From a virus, in IMG/VR virus record IMGVR_UViG_3300043395_002792, positions 1 to 26,347 of that record: DNA of 26,347 nucleotides; one strand, 5' to 3'. The notes beneath the pieces were generated by a model. It had not been told where the DNA came from, ran no database searches, and worked only from the letters and a program-made list of their open reading frames with translations. Numbering within the stretch: the first letter of the stretch is position 1; each line of letters begins with the position of its first letter. Shown piece after piece: positions 1 to 9,029 of the stretch. A program made the position numbers and the translations under genes.

Positions 1-47
1 GCCGCTAGTGGCGCCGACCCGAACGCGAAGTCCATTCTCATGCCCAT
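1..47 (-). CDS. Start of an unidentified protein, cut by window edge
   Basis: Only the first 15 codons are present. The ATG at 47-45 is preceded at about 7 nt by a clear Shine-Dalgarno AAGGAG (plus-strand 55-60), which overlaps the stop codon of the tail fibre gene upstream. The visible peptide begins MGMRMDFAFGSAPLA. Two further in-frame ATGs (41-39 and 35-33) follow, but the first has the best spacing. Its position directly after the fibre gene would fit a fibre chaperone, a second fibre part or a lysis gene. Nothing in the few residues decides between them. Confidence 0.6.
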   Translation of the reverse strand, partial: MGMRMDFAFGSAPLA

Positions 48-58
48 GAGTCCACTCC

Positions 59-3000
59 TTATGTGCACTTCTCCAGCACCATCGAACAGCCATCGCGCAC
101 GCGGGCCGTGCCTGCGCTATTAGTCCGCGAGAATCGCGGGATGAACGTGCCGCCCGCGTTGACACGGATGTAACCCTCGATGCGGCACACCAGGTCGGTG
201 ACCGTCGTGTTGTTGGCCAGCGTCAAGGCCGTGTTCAGCGCCGTCGTGTTCACGGCAATCACGTTGCTTCCCGCCGTTCCGGTCGTGGTCAAGATTTCGG
301 TCGAATAGGTCAGTGTCGTGACTGTGGCAGTTCCGCCGTTGAGGTCGATCTTGAACCCGCCTAGGCTGAGCGTCGAGTAGCGCATCCGAATCTGGAACCG
401 GTACTTCGCGCCAGCCTCCAACGTCCCAGACAGGCCGGTGATTGCGGCCATCGAGGTCGTCGTGGAATCCTGGTCGGCGGCGTTGGCCGAAGCAAGCTGG
501 TTGACAGCAGGCATCGCGCCCAGATTGGTCAGCGCAGCCGCAGCCGTGCTTGCGCCGGTGCCGCCATCTGCCACGGCAACATCTGTGCCACCTGCCTGGT
601 AGAAGCCGTCCGTCGCGAGTTGCGCTTCGACGTTCGTCCATGTAATGCGCTTGGCGACGTTGCTGGCCGCGCTGTCGATCAGGGCCACCTCGTCGTTGCC
701 GGTCAGACTGGTCTTGGCCGTCAGCGAATGGATCAGGTCCAGCAGCTTTTGTGGCGTCGCAGCCTTAGCCGTCCCGCTGTTCGTGAAGGGCACCACGTCC
801 GAAAGCGCCGGAGTCGAAGCCGACAGCCCAGACATGGAGTCCAGCAGGGTCTGGAACGTCGAGTAGACCGAGGTGCTGCCCTCGATCACTCCCAGCTTGG
901 TGGACAAGGCCAGCGTGCTGAGCGGCGCGCCCAAGCCATTGAGCAGGTTGTATAGGCTGGTGGCCTTGCTGGACACGTCCGACAGATTGTTGGCCGCCAC
1001 AAGCAGCCCGCTGATCGACGGCAGGTCACTTTGGAACGCAAACTCTTCGGCACCGTAGAACAGTCGCCCGGCTGCCGTGCCCCAGATTGTGTAGTCCTCA
1101 AGCGGGTCGCCAGCCATCGGATTGCTAGCCACGCCCGTCAGCGCCATGCCAGTCGGGTCAATCACTCCGGGGACGGTCATCTTGCCGGGGGTCAGTTCCA
1201 TTTCGACCACGCCGCCGACGTTGAATCTTAGGCGCGTCGGCGAGCGCAGTTCAATGCCGATGCCAGGCCCGGCCAGCAGCTGCACGGTGTCGTCGGCCGC
1301 ATCGACGGTGATGTATCCAAGCGACAAGTCAATCGGCGTGTCGATCTGCTTGACGCCCGTGGCCTTGGGGATACGGCCCGTGGTCAGGTTGCTGCCGCTG
1401 GTGATGTCGCCGGTGCCCGCGCCTGCGCCGAGTTCGACACCGTTGACCATGAACTTGCCTGCCCCCGCGTTGGCGCCCGTGGCGTCGCGCTTGGTCCAGT
1501 TGATGTTGGGCTCGGTCGCGCTGTCGGTGTAATCGAGCTCGTACTGCCAGCCCGAGACCAAGTCGCCCGCGAGGTTGCGCAGGCCGATGCCGCCACGCCC
1601 GGGGATAATCACGCCCGCCGCGTTCTTGCCCGCCAGAATCGCGCGCAGCATGGCGTTGGGTGTGCCGGTCCAGCGCTCTTTGTTTTCGACGAACAGCCAG
1701 TCCGGGGGCACGTTGCTGGGCACGGCGAACACGCTGCCAGGGCCGCGCGCTGGCGTGCGACCTGAGATTCCGCCGGCATCGTCAAAGGACAGTTCGGCCG
1801 CGTTGCTGAGTTGCACCGGCCAGCGCTGGTTGGGGTCGTCGTTATTCTGCGGCGCGGTGAACAGGTAGTTCGGTGCCGCCACGTCGTCGGCCACCACGGG
1901 CGATTCAAAGGCCTGCTGGATCGTGTAGCCGTACATCAGGCCAGCCAGGTTGTCGACTTCGCTGGTGCCGATCATGCGCAGGTCAAGCCTGCCGTCGGGC
2001 AGCGAGGGCCGGGCGCGGTATTGCATGCTCGTGGCTTCAAGCTGGTTCATCGCCGCAGCAGCGCGTTCACCGAAGTTCACGGGCGGCACGATGCCCGCTG
2101 CCGGGTAGATGCCCTGCACGTCGTCAACGGTCGGGCCGTCGTCGCCGCCGCTGTGGCTTGCGGGTTGGCCGCCGAATACGTTGGGTATGCCCGGCTCCGG
2201 CTCGCCCTCGCGCGGCACGCGGATGATGCCCGGCCACTTTGGTTTGATAGGCGGATCGTCCGTTGGCGGGTTCGGCGGGTCTTCTGGCGGCACCGGTGGA
2301 ACTGGCGGGCCCGGGTCTAGCAGCGGCACCCAGGTCACCAGCTTTTTGTAGCCGGGTGCATGGCCGCACAACTTCGCGTGGGTGTCGGTGTAATCCTCGC
2401 GGATCTCGGTCAGCACCGGGAAGATCGACCGGGCTGGGAACGGCCACTGTTCGGGGCTCATGGCCAGCGGGGAATACAGCAGGCTGCCACGCGAGCCGAA
2501 CTTGGTGCGATAGGCCTCAAGGCCGCCTTCGAGGATTTCGGTGCCATCGAAGCCGACACCCAGCCGGTGGTTGCCGTCGTCAGCCGGGTGCGCAAAGCCG
2601 AAGGCTTCGGCGCTGAGTGTGGCTTCGGCAGCGGCGAAGTGCGCGCCAAGCCAGCCAGAGTTATCGCCGGCGCTTTTGGTCGCGTTCAGCAACAGGGCCA
2701 GGGTTGGCGATTCTTCCTCGAAGCTGCTGGCGGTGTCGCGCGGGTTCGGTGCAGCAGCGCAGAACTTTTCGAGCCACGGCCGCACGCGCAGTGGCCCGTG
2801 TAATCCCGCGCGCCAGTCATCGCGGCTGCCGTCGCCGGGGTCGTATACCCAGGTCGAGTTGATCGGCGGGTCGTCGGGGCGATGGTGGGCGATCAGCTGG
2901 GCACGGTTCGGGAAAGCAACGTGCTCGTTTTCAAAGCCCGGACCTACCTTGGCTGCCCGCGCCACCAGCGCTTCCAGCGGCTTTGCGGTGCGGATGTTCG

Positions 3001-3325
3001 GTTCGCTGCCCGAGGCGCGCCACAGCTCAAGCCCCGGCGTTTCGGTATCGGCGTCGTCCTTGACCGCGAACTCACGGTCCTGCACGTGCTCTTCGGCGAC
3101 GATGGCGTCGGACGCCACGGCATCCAGCCCGCCCCATTCGTCGCCCTTGGTCAGGGCGAACGCCTTGCCCACCTGCGCAGCCAGCCCGGAGTTGCGTGCT
3201 TTCTTGCCGCTTCGCTTGGTGCCGGCCGTGAACTCGTACAGCGATAGCGACCATGCCGCGCGCTTGCGGTCGGCCGAGGCCAGCCACATCACAAGGTTGC
3301 CTAAACCGGCGCGGTTTGACCTCAT
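59..3325 (-). CDS. Tail fibre / receptor-binding protein
   Basis: A 1088-residue protein, the largest in the window and the last complete gene of the structural operon. The N-terminal third (about 1-335) is a globular part that presumably attaches to the tail. Residues 337-365 form a proline-rich hinge (PGPPVPPVPPEDPPNPP). The middle is glycine-, serine- and threonine-rich. Near residue 918 is VADGGTGASTAAAALTNLGA, a DGGTGA-type motif that recurs in phage fibre shafts. The last 130 residues are beta-rich with many threonines and end in a compact tip (GTFIPRFSRTNSAGTARV), like the jelly-roll tips of trimeric fibres. It probably trimerises and binds the host surface. The ATG overlaps the upstream stop by four bases (ATGA, 3325-3322). 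The fibre role rests on size, composition and position. The receptor cannot be inferred. Confidence 0.8.
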   Translation of the reverse strand: MRSNRAGLGNLVMWLASADRKRAAWSLSLYEFTAGTKRSGKKARNSGLAAQVGKAFALTKGDEWGGLDAVASDAIVAEEHVQDREFAVKDDADTETPGLELWRASGSEPNIRTAKPLEALVARAAKVGPGFENEHVAFPNRAQLIAHHRPDDPPINSTWVYDPGDGSRDDWRAGLHGPLRVRPWLEKFCAAAPNPRDTASSFEEESPTLALLLNATKSAGDNSGWLGAHFAAAEATLSAEAFGFAHPADDGNHRLGVGFDGTEILEGGLEAYRTKFGSRGSLLYSPLAMSPEQWPFPARSIFPVLTEIREDYTDTHAKLCGHAPGYKKLVTWVPLLDPGPPVPPVPPEDPPNPPTDDPPIKPKWPGIIRVPREGEPEPGIPNVFGGQPASHSGGDDGPTVDDVQGIYPAAGIVPPVNFGERAAAAMNQLEATSMQYRARPSLPDGRLDLRMIGTSEVDNLAGLMYGYTIQQAFESPVVADDVAAPNYLFTAPQNNDDPNQRWPVQLSNAAELSFDDAGGISGRTPARGPGSVFAVPSNVPPDWLFVENKERWTGTPNAMLRAILAGKNAAGVIIPGRGGIGLRNLAGDLVSGWQYELDYTDSATEPNINWTKRDATGANAGAGKFMVNGVELGAGAGTGDITSGSNLTTGRIPKATGVKQIDTPIDLSLGYITVDAADDTVQLLAGPGIGIELRSPTRLRFNVGGVVEMELTPGKMTVPGVIDPTGMALTGVASNPMAGDPLEDYTIWGTAAGRLFYGAEEFAFQSDLPSISGLLVAANNLSDVSSKATSLYNLLNGLGAPLSTLALSTKLGVIEGSTSVYSTFQTLLDSMSGLSASTPALSDVVPFTNSGTAKAATPQKLLDLIHSLTAKTSLTGNDEVALIDSAASNVAKRITWTNVEAQLATDGFYQAGGTDVAVADGGTGASTAAAALTNLGAMPAVNQLASANAADQDSTTTSMAAITGLSGTLEAGAKYRFQIRMRYSTLSLGGFKIDLNGGTATVTTLTYSTEILTTTGTAGSNVIAVNTTALNTALTLANNTTVTDLVCRIEGYIRVNAGGTFIPRFSRTNSAGTARVRDGCSMVLEKCT

Positions 3326-5343
3326 ACGGCCTGCCCCCCTGCAAAGCCGCCGGTTGCCCCGGCCACAACCTTGTCGCCTTCGCGCTGGGTGCGCTGGGCG
3401 TCGCGACGGAAACTGCGCTCCTGGCGCAGGGCCTCGTTGTCGGTGTTGCCGACCTCGATTTCGCTGGTGATCACGCAGCCCGAGACCCTGATCGTCACTT
3501 CGCGCACACCGCGGCCCAACGGGATGTCGAACCCGGCCAGGCCGTGCGCAACGCCTGAACCCTCAATCTTCTCGTTGATGCGGTCGATCACCACGGCGAC
3601 ACGGCGTTTGGCGTCGGCCTCAAGATCCGGCAGGTTCAGGTGCGCGCCGAAGCCGTCGGCCTCGACACCCCGAATGCTGCCCCGGTAATCGCGGATCGCG
3701 AACAGGTCGCTGCCGACTTCGAGTTCCAGCACGGGCACATCGCCGTCCGGGAAGGCTTCGATGTCGACGGCGGTCCAGCGCTCAAAGTTGTTCGGTAGCC
3801 GGCGCGTGCCGACCAGAAACACCTGCAGGGTCCATTCACGTTCGGCGGCAAAGCGCACGTCGGCCACGGTCGGAAAGTGGCGGCCGGTGAAGCTGCCGGC
3901 CAGAACACCGGCGTCGTCTTCGGGCGGGGTCGCGGCCTGCTGCACGCGCAGCTCTGGCTGTTCGTCGCGGCCGTTTGCGCCAACCATGCGGCCCAACCAC
4001 AGGCGTTCGGCGGATGCTTCGACCTGGTTGGGCGTGATGCGCAGCACCAGGTCGGCTTCGGATTCCCAGCGCGCGGTGAACGGCGCGTCGGGTGGCTCGG
4101 GGTCTTGGATCTGCTTGATGTGGCTGCGCGCGACCACGGCATTGATCAGCGTCTGCTGTTCGTCGCTGTCTTCTTCGGCGTAGGCCAGCCATTCGGTCCA
4201 CTCGCCTTTGATGCAGCGGGCGGTGAGCTGGTCAGCAAAGCGCACAGCCCCGTCTTTGTCGGTGACCTGCACGAAATAGCCGGGCTGCAGGTCCGCCCAG
4301 CCGCCGCGGCGGCCGATGCCGTCCGGGTAGACAATCTGGCGCAATGTGCGCCAGTCGCGCTTGATGATGGCGATTACACCCTTGGCGTCGGCGTCGTAGC
4401 CGGCCACGGGCTCCACCTTCGTGCCGTCGAACTTCTCGGTGTTGATGACCATGCGGATCTGGTCGTCGGTCAGGTCCGTGCGGCCGAAGCCGTGCGCCAC
4501 CAATAGTTCCGGCAGCGTGAGAAACTTGTCGCCGCTGGCGTAGACCTGGCGCAGCGACACCAGCAGCGGGTCGGGCGTAGCCGTGGCCCGTGCGTCTTCG
4601 GGCGTGGCGCGGATCGCGTGGCGCTGGTGGTACAGGCAACGGATCACGCGGGGCAGCCCGCGCACTTTGCCGGATGCGGCATCCCACGTGGGTTCGAAGC
4701 CCTCCACCCAGTTGAACGCCGCGGGGTTGATCTGGGCGGTTTCGACAGTGCCGCGTGCGCGCAGCAGCAGCTTGCCGGTGTCGTCAACCGTCACGTCGGC
4801 GTTGACGTAATCGGCGATGCGGTCCAGCGCCCGCAGCAGCTTCATGCCGCCGGTCAGAATGCCGTTTGGCAGCTCCCACTCGGCCGGAGTGTCGGCCACG
4901 ATGTCAGGGTGTTTTGCCGCCGCGAACTCCGGCACCAGGCCAGCAAGGTCGTCAAGCGCTTCACCGATCAGCGGGGCGAACGTGCCCTGCAGATAGCCGT
5001 CCTTGAACTGCAGGTTGAAATCCATCGGGCAATCGCGGTTCTCAAGGTCCTTGCGGCAATCGTACAGCACCACTTCGCAGACCATGTCGTTGACGGCGCG
5101 CACCCGCGCCACCCTCACGTCCTTGACCACGCGGGTTTCCTGCGCCGGCTGCGCGGTGTTGTCTTGCGCGGAGGTAGTGAACTCAAGGTCGGTGACGTAC
5201 GGCAGGGCTTCGAGTTCGGCCAGCTTTTCAATCGGCTGGCGCAGCGTGACCGGGCGCGGCTGCGCGCCCAGATAGAACGGCCAATCGAACTCGCAGTCAT
5301 CGAGTTCGACAGAGCCCAGCCGCACCAGTGTGCCCTCGGCCAC
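3322..5343 (-). CDS. Large virion protein, probably tail tip or hub
   Basis: A 673-residue protein that I do not recognise by sequence. It starts with GTG at 5343-5341, whose G is the last base of the upstream TAG stop (TAGTG). A G-rich stretch (GGGGG) lies about 8 nt before it, and the gene ends in an ATGA overlap with the tail fibre. Both junctions imply translational coupling. The N-terminal 130 residues contain many beta-strand-like segments (VTDLEFTTSAQDN). There is no signal peptide or membrane segment. Residues around 570-600 form a predicted helix (DLEADAKRRVAVVIDRINEK), and the C-terminus is basic and glycine-rich (ATGGFAGGQAV). Its place directly before the fibre, after a 461-residue partner, fits a tail-tip, hub or fibre-adaptor protein. 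That role is inferred only from gene order. Confidence 0.6.
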   Translation of the reverse strand: MAEGTLVRLGSVELDDCEFDWPFYLGAQPRPVTLRQPIEKLAELEALPYVTDLEFTTSAQDNTAQPAQETRVVKDVRVARVRAVNDMVCEVVLYDCRKDLENRDCPMDFNLQFKDGYLQGTFAPLIGEALDDLAGLVPEFAAAKHPDIVADTPAEWELPNGILTGGMKLLRALDRIADYVNADVTVDDTGKLLLRARGTVETAQINPAAFNWVEGFEPTWDAASGKVRGLPRVIRCLYHQRHAIRATPEDARATATPDPLLVSLRQVYASGDKFLTLPELLVAHGFGRTDLTDDQIRMVINTEKFDGTKVEPVAGYDADAKGVIAIIKRDWRTLRQIVYPDGIGRRGGWADLQPGYFVQVTDKDGAVRFADQLTARCIKGEWTEWLAYAEEDSDEQQTLINAVVARSHIKQIQDPEPPDAPFTARWESEADLVLRITPNQVEASAERLWLGRMVGANGRDEQPELRVQQAATPPEDDAGVLAGSFTGRHFPTVADVRFAAEREWTLQVFLVGTRRLPNNFERWTAVDIEAFPDGDVPVLELEVGSDLFAIRDYRGSIRGVEADGFGAHLNLPDLEADAKRRVAVVIDRINEKIEGSGVAHGLAGFDIPLGRGVREVTIRVSGCVITSEIEVGNTDNEALRQERSFRRDAQRTQREGDKVVAGATGGFAGGQAV

Positions 5344-6728
5344 TACAGCACCCCCGCGATCACTTCAAAGTCTGTCTCGGCGTCTGCCTGCGGGTCGGCG
5401 CCGACGTAGGTCCAGGAACCGGACCAACGAACGGTGTATTCCAGCGTGCCGTTCTGGCTGACCGACACGTCGGGCTGTGAAGGCGTGAAGCTGTCTTCGT
5501 CAAAGCGTTCGGCGTTGATGAAGCCCAGCGCCGGGTAACTGGGCAGGTTCTTGGCAACGACCGTGCAGTCGTGGCTTACTGTGTACATCGGCCCGTTGCG
5601 GTGTTTGTAGACGCGCGTGCCTGAGGTGCCGCCCAGCCTGCGGTTGCGCGAGGCGCGGGTAATCTTCACGTCTTCGACCAGCGAGAGGATTTCGCCCACT
5701 TCGGCGCGGCCGATGATGACAAACGTGATTTCGCCGCTGGTGCCGCTGGGCGCCCAGGCCGGTTCGTCAGGTTGTTCAATGGTCACACCAACGCGCGCGG
5801 CAAAGTGCGCGGCGATGCCTTGCAGCGCGTTGCGCACCGTGGTCTTCCATGCGCCGGCGGCAAGCAGTCCGGTGTCACTTCCGTCGAAAGTTGAATCGTT
5901 GCTGCCCTTGACCTGCAGGCTGCCCGTGATCAGCACGTTGTACCCGGGTGCCTGCCCGATGCGGCGATTAACGGGCGCCCGGGCGTTGAACTCGCCATGA
6001 TACGCGCAGGTGACCACGTCGCTGCCCACGGCCGTTGCAAGGTCGGGCGGCATGGCAGTCAAAATGCAGGTTGCGCGAAACGGGCTGAACAGTTGCGACG
6101 TCGGCGATGCCGGCTGGTTTTCCTGCCTTTGACCCGTGTACAGCGGGCTGCGAAAGCGCCAGTGCGAGCCGAGAAACGACGGGCGGCCTGTGCCTGCGCG
6201 CACGGTCTGCACCCAGGTCTTGGCATCGGCCAGAGTCTTGAACAGTGCCGACATGCTGGCGCTGCCCACGCCGTTGTCATCAAAGGCGAACTCAAGGTCC
6301 ATCGGGCCGAGCGATCCGGGCACGTCGCCGGCGCCTGTGTTGGGCGCGGCAATGCGTTCGGCGGAAAAGGTCAGCAGAACTTTGGCGGCCAGCGCGCCTT
6401 CTTCTTTGAACAGCTTGCACGAAGTGCGGGCCCATGCTCCGGTTGAAACCTTCAGCGACGCGAGTTCCGAACCGCTGGTGTACTCAAAGACCAGGTCGAA
6501 GTTGACCAGGGCAGCTTGTGCTTCCAGTGCGTCCAGTGCGCTTTTCAGGTTGGCCGTGGTGTCGCGCTGGACCTGCACCAGAAACTCCATGACTGCGCTG
6601 TCAGGCCCGATCTCGCCCTTCAACGCGGGCCCCTCTGGCAGCATGAGCAAACAACCCGTGGTGGTACTGGTGCTGCCGGTTTCGGCGCTGTCGATGATGT
6701 ACGTGCCGATCTTGAGCCTGACCGCCAT
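5343..6728 (-). CDS. Virion protein of unknown family, tail region
   Basis: A 461-residue protein starting at ATG 6728 with AAGGG about 9 nt upstream. It is rich in beta-prone stretches and small residues, with no signal peptide, membrane span or coiled coil. There are two broadly similar halves: residues 1-170 (VRLKIGTYIIDSAETGS, then a helix with DTTANLKSALDALEAQAAL) and residues 250-461 (VNRRIGQAPGYNVLITGS, then WKTTVRNALQGIAAHFAAR). Both halves have a strand-rich start followed by one helix, so an internal duplication is possible. The TAGTG junction couples it to the 673-residue downstream gene. A distal-tail or tail-tip role is inferred from position. I do not recognise the family. Confidence 0.55.
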   Translation of the reverse strand: MAVRLKIGTYIIDSAETGSTSTTTGCLLMLPEGPALKGEIGPDSAVMEFLVQVQRDTTANLKSALDALEAQAALVNFDLVFEYTSGSELASLKVSTGAWARTSCKLFKEEGALAAKVLLTFSAERIAAPNTGAGDVPGSLGPMDLEFAFDDNGVGSASMSALFKTLADAKTWVQTVRAGTGRPSFLGSHWRFRSPLYTGQRQENQPASPTSQLFSPFRATCILTAMPPDLATAVGSDVVTCAYHGEFNARAPVNRRIGQAPGYNVLITGSLQVKGSNDSTFDGSDTGLLAAGAWKTTVRNALQGIAAHFAARVGVTIEQPDEPAWAPSGTSGEITFVIIGRAEVGEILSLVEDVKITRASRNRRLGGTSGTRVYKHRNGPMYTVSHDCTVVAKNLPSYPALGFINAERFDEDSFTPSQPDVSVSQNGTLEYTVRWSGSWTYVGADPQADAETDFEVIAGVL

Positions 6729-6745
6729 GGTGTTACCCTTTGCGC

Positions 6746-6967
6746 ATGAGCAAGCTGCCCAAACCGCCCGAAGCCGATGTTCTCAACCAGCGCGTGGTTG
6801 ACCTGCAGAACCGGGTTGATGCCCTGGAGCACAAGCGCGGCCTGACTTGGGAGCAAATCTGGTTGATCACTGGGTGGATCTTCATCGTATGCCCGGTCTT
6901 CTGGAGCCTGATCAGCTTGGTTTTGTGGCTTCTGTTCCCGACCATGTGGCCGTTCTCGGCCTTTTAG
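6746..6967 (+). CDS. Small coiled-coil plus membrane-anchor protein on the opposite strand
   Basis: A 73-residue protein (MSKLPKPPEADVLNQ...), the only convincing plus-strand gene in the window. It fills a 235-bp hole between two minus-strand genes. Residues 9-30 form a short heptad-like helix (DVLNQRVVDLQNRVDALEH). Residues 37-64 are a strongly hydrophobic membrane segment rich in Trp, Ile and Leu (IWLITGWIFIVCPVFWSL). The ATG at 6746 is preferred to an in-frame TTG at 6740. No good Shine-Dalgarno is visible. The stop (TAG) overlaps the convergent minus-strand stop within the four bases TTAG at 6964-6967. This topology could suit a superinfection-exclusion or lysis-timing protein, which is inference. 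The absence of a competing minus-strand gene here and the well-formed domains are the main support. Confidence 0.6.
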   Translation: MSKLPKPPEADVLNQRVVDLQNRVDALEHKRGLTWEQIWLITGWIFIVCPVFWSLISLVLWLLFPTMWPFSAF

Positions 6968-7788
6968 TCGCCCTCGCCGGCCATCATTCTCTTCTGTCCG
7001 CTGTTGATCGCGTTCAGCCGCGCCAACTCTTGCCCGTGGCGCACCTGCTCCTGGCGTTCCGCGTGGTAGCGCAGGGCCGTGCCGTGGCGCAGGCCGACGG
7101 GCAGGGTCTCGTTGGCCAGGCCAGCCAGAGCCTTATCAAGCTGGTCGCGCGACTTGCTGTTGACCACGGCGATGCGGGCTTCCTCGGCTTCCGCTTCGCG
7201 GCGTTCGGCCTCTGCCGCTTGCCGCCGGGCCCTGCGCATGGCCGCGCGCCTGGCTGCGTCTTCCGCGGCCTGCTTGGCCGGGTCGAGGCTGGCCAGCAGT
7301 TCCTCGACTTCCGCTTCGGCTTGTTCCTTGCTTCGGCCACCGAACAGGCGGCGCAAGCTGCCGGCCACATTGGCAACCGGGCGCTGAAAATACCCGGCGA
7401 TGTTGTCGCGCGCGTCGCGAAGCACCTGCCCGGCGCTGGGGTTGGTGCGCAGATAGTCGGCCAGGTCGGCCGCATTGTCTGCCAGGCGTTCGGTGCCATG
7501 CAGGGCGATGTGCGTGGCGGCAAAGGCGCCCAGCCCGCCGCCGGTGATGCCGCGGGCCAGCGCGCCCGGCTTGAACCCGCCCTTGCCCAGCGCCAGCATG
7601 TTGCGGGCGCTGAAGAAGTTCGCGGCGCGGGATTTCAGGCTCAGGCGTTCGGCGTCGGCCTGCGCGGCCTTGGCCTGTTCGGCCTTCAGGCGCAGGCGTT
7701 CCATGGCGGCCGCGACGGTGTTGGTCTTGGCAACCGCCTGTTGCTCGCCTTTGACTTCGATCTGCACGTCTGTGCGTTCGATGGTCAT
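6964..7788 (-). CDS. Helical virion-associated protein, possible short tape-measure or internal protein
   Basis: A 274-residue protein with ATG at 7788 in an ATGA overlap with the upstream stop. The same frame stays open much farther upstream (to 8526), but that part reads against a real gene. Residues 1-60 are a charged helix. Residues 66-98 are a glycine/alanine-rich, mildly hydrophobic stretch (GGFKPGALARGITGGGLG). Residues 155-210 are an Ala/Glu/Arg-rich coiled coil (AARRAAMRRARRQAAEAE). Helices flanking a hydrophobic glycine-rich core are typical of tape-measure and ejected internal proteins, but this one is much shorter than usual tape-measure proteins. The position between tail-tube-like and tail-tip genes agrees. 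The assignment is inference. Confidence 0.6.
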   Translation of the reverse strand: MTIERTDVQIEVKGEQQAVAKTNTVAAAMERLRLKAEQAKAAQADAERLSLKSRAANFFSARNMLALGKGGFKPGALARGITGGGLGAFAATHIALHGTERLADNAADLADYLRTNPSAGQVLRDARDNIAGYFQRPVANVAGSLRRLFGGRSKEQAEAEVEELLASLDPAKQAAEDAARRAAMRRARRQAAEAERREAEAEEARIAVVNSKSRDQLDKALAGLANETLPVGLRHGTALRYHAERQEQVRHGQELARLNAINSGQKRMMAGEGD

Positions 7789-8471
7789 GCAGTCATCCGA
7801 TCCAGTCGCAGCGTGATCAGCGCCGCTGCTTTGCCCGATAGTTGCCGCTTGCTGGCGCCCTTGAGGTTGCCAATGTGCTGGGCAACGGCTTCGTTGATCT
7901 GCCCGTTGATGTACACCGAGTCGCGGCGCGCGATGTTGCCCAGGCCCGGCGCCTTCTGGTCGGCGAAGTGCCCGATGTAGCTGTTGACCGCAAAGCTGCG
8001 CCGGTTTGTCAGCAGCCGTGTTACGCCGACGGCCACCACGGACTTGTCTTTGATGACGCGCTTGCCTGCCAGGTTGCGCATGGCCTTGCCCAACGTCGCG
8101 CGGCCGGTGATCGTCAGGTTGGGCCGGGTTAGGTCGATGCTGAAGCCGGACGGGTACTTGATGAATGCCAGCGGGCTGCGAATCGTTTTCAGGATGCCCT
8201 TCCGCGCGACACCCCGGCGTTTGTCCAGGCCGAGCTGTTCCTTGCGCTTGCCCCAGGCATCGCCGTAGGGCGCGATGGGCACGATCTGCCCGGCCTTGTT
8301 GGCATAGAAACCCTGCGCAAAGCGCGTGTACATGCGCTTGAACACTTCGCGCCCGGCGATCTGGGCGGCACGGACGGCGCGTTGCTTGACCGCTGCCAGC
8401 GCACGCTGAAACGCCCGCAGGCTCTGCGTTGCCCCACTTGTGGCCCTGCGGATGTCGCCGATGTCGGCCAT
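7785..8471 (-). CDS. Basic virion protein of unknown family
   Basis: A 228-residue, strongly basic protein starting at ATG 8471, three bases after the upstream TAG. The first 60 residues are helical and rich in Arg and Ala (ATSGATQSLRAFQRALAAVK). Residue 65 onward contains short conserved-looking pieces such as APYGDAWGKRKEQLGLDKR and SGFSIDLTRPNLTITGRATL. No membrane segment or signal is present. The combination of a helical N-terminus and a WGKRK-type motif resembles tail-completion or neck proteins, in which a statement of the type 'P.W.K.' is frequent, but I would not assign the family. The ATGA overlap with the 274-residue downstream gene suggests coupled expression. Confidence 0.6.
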   Translation of the reverse strand: MADIGDIRRATSGATQSLRAFQRALAAVKQRAVRAAQIAGREVFKRMYTRFAQGFYANKAGQIVPIAPYGDAWGKRKEQLGLDKRRGVARKGILKTIRSPLAFIKYPSGFSIDLTRPNLTITGRATLGKAMRNLAGKRVIKDKSVVAVGVTRLLTNRRSFAVNSYIGHFADQKAPGLGNIARRDSVYINGQINEAVAQHIGNLKGASKRQLSGKAAALITLRLDRMTA

Positions 8472-8474
8472 GTT

Positions 8475-9020
8475 CTACGGCAGGCTGTACGCGGTGTTCA
8501 GGGCCGCATACGTGCCTTCCTTCCATGCCTGTTTGGTTCCATCCAGACTGCGCTTGGTCAGCAGGATCAGGTTGCTTCCTTCAAACCGTTTCGTGTTTCG
8601 TGCCCACACCAGCTTCTTTACGCTTTCGGGGTGCAGCGTCACGCGCGGGCTGTACCAATAGTTGTCGTAGGCCGTGGCCAGCGGTCGGATTACCAGCGAG
8701 TAGCTTGGCGGCATCCCGTACAGACCCACGCTGTTGCCACCGCTGGAATCGAGCCCCGTGCCCGTGCTGGCCAGCATCATCAGCAGCTTGTAGGTGTTGG
8801 CGTCGACATTGTGCAAAGGCAGGTACAGCGCGGGCGGCCTTCTGGGCACGCGCACTGTCGTCCATGCGTCGGCTTCAAGGCCGCTGCCGTGGACCTCGAC
8901 GTCGCTACCGTCGTCGAACTCGATCCGGTCCTCAAGGATGCCGGTCAGCAACGTGCCGCTGGCCCCGTCCACTTGGGTCGGGGCCAGGTACACCTTGCCT
9001 GCCAGTGCGAATACAGCCAT
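8475..9020 (-). CDS. Possible tail tube / major tail protein
   Basis: A 181-residue protein. An in-frame TTG at 9029 would add three residues, but the ATG at 9020 with GGAA about 6 nt upstream is the better start. The N-terminus MAVFALAGKVYLAPTQVDG is followed by ILEDRIEFDDGSDVEVHGSG and a beta-rich remainder. A short protein beginning with a 'G.V.LAP' strand and then a long beta-rich body is common among tube-forming tail proteins. The order (tail-terminator-like, 559-residue protein, this gene, tape-measure-like) is compatible with that. I cannot exclude a generic head-tail connector. Confidence in the gene is high, but in the tube role only moderate. Confidence 0.6.
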   Translation of the reverse strand: MAVFALAGKVYLAPTQVDGASGTLLTGILEDRIEFDDGSDVEVHGSGLEADAWTTVRVPRRPPALYLPLHNVDANTYKLLMMLASTGTGLDSSGGNSVGLYGMPPSYSLVIRPLATAYDNYWYSPRVTLHPESVKKLVWARNTKRFEGSNLILLTKRSLDGTKQAWKEGTYAALNTAYSLP

Positions 9021-9029
9021 GGGTTCCAA

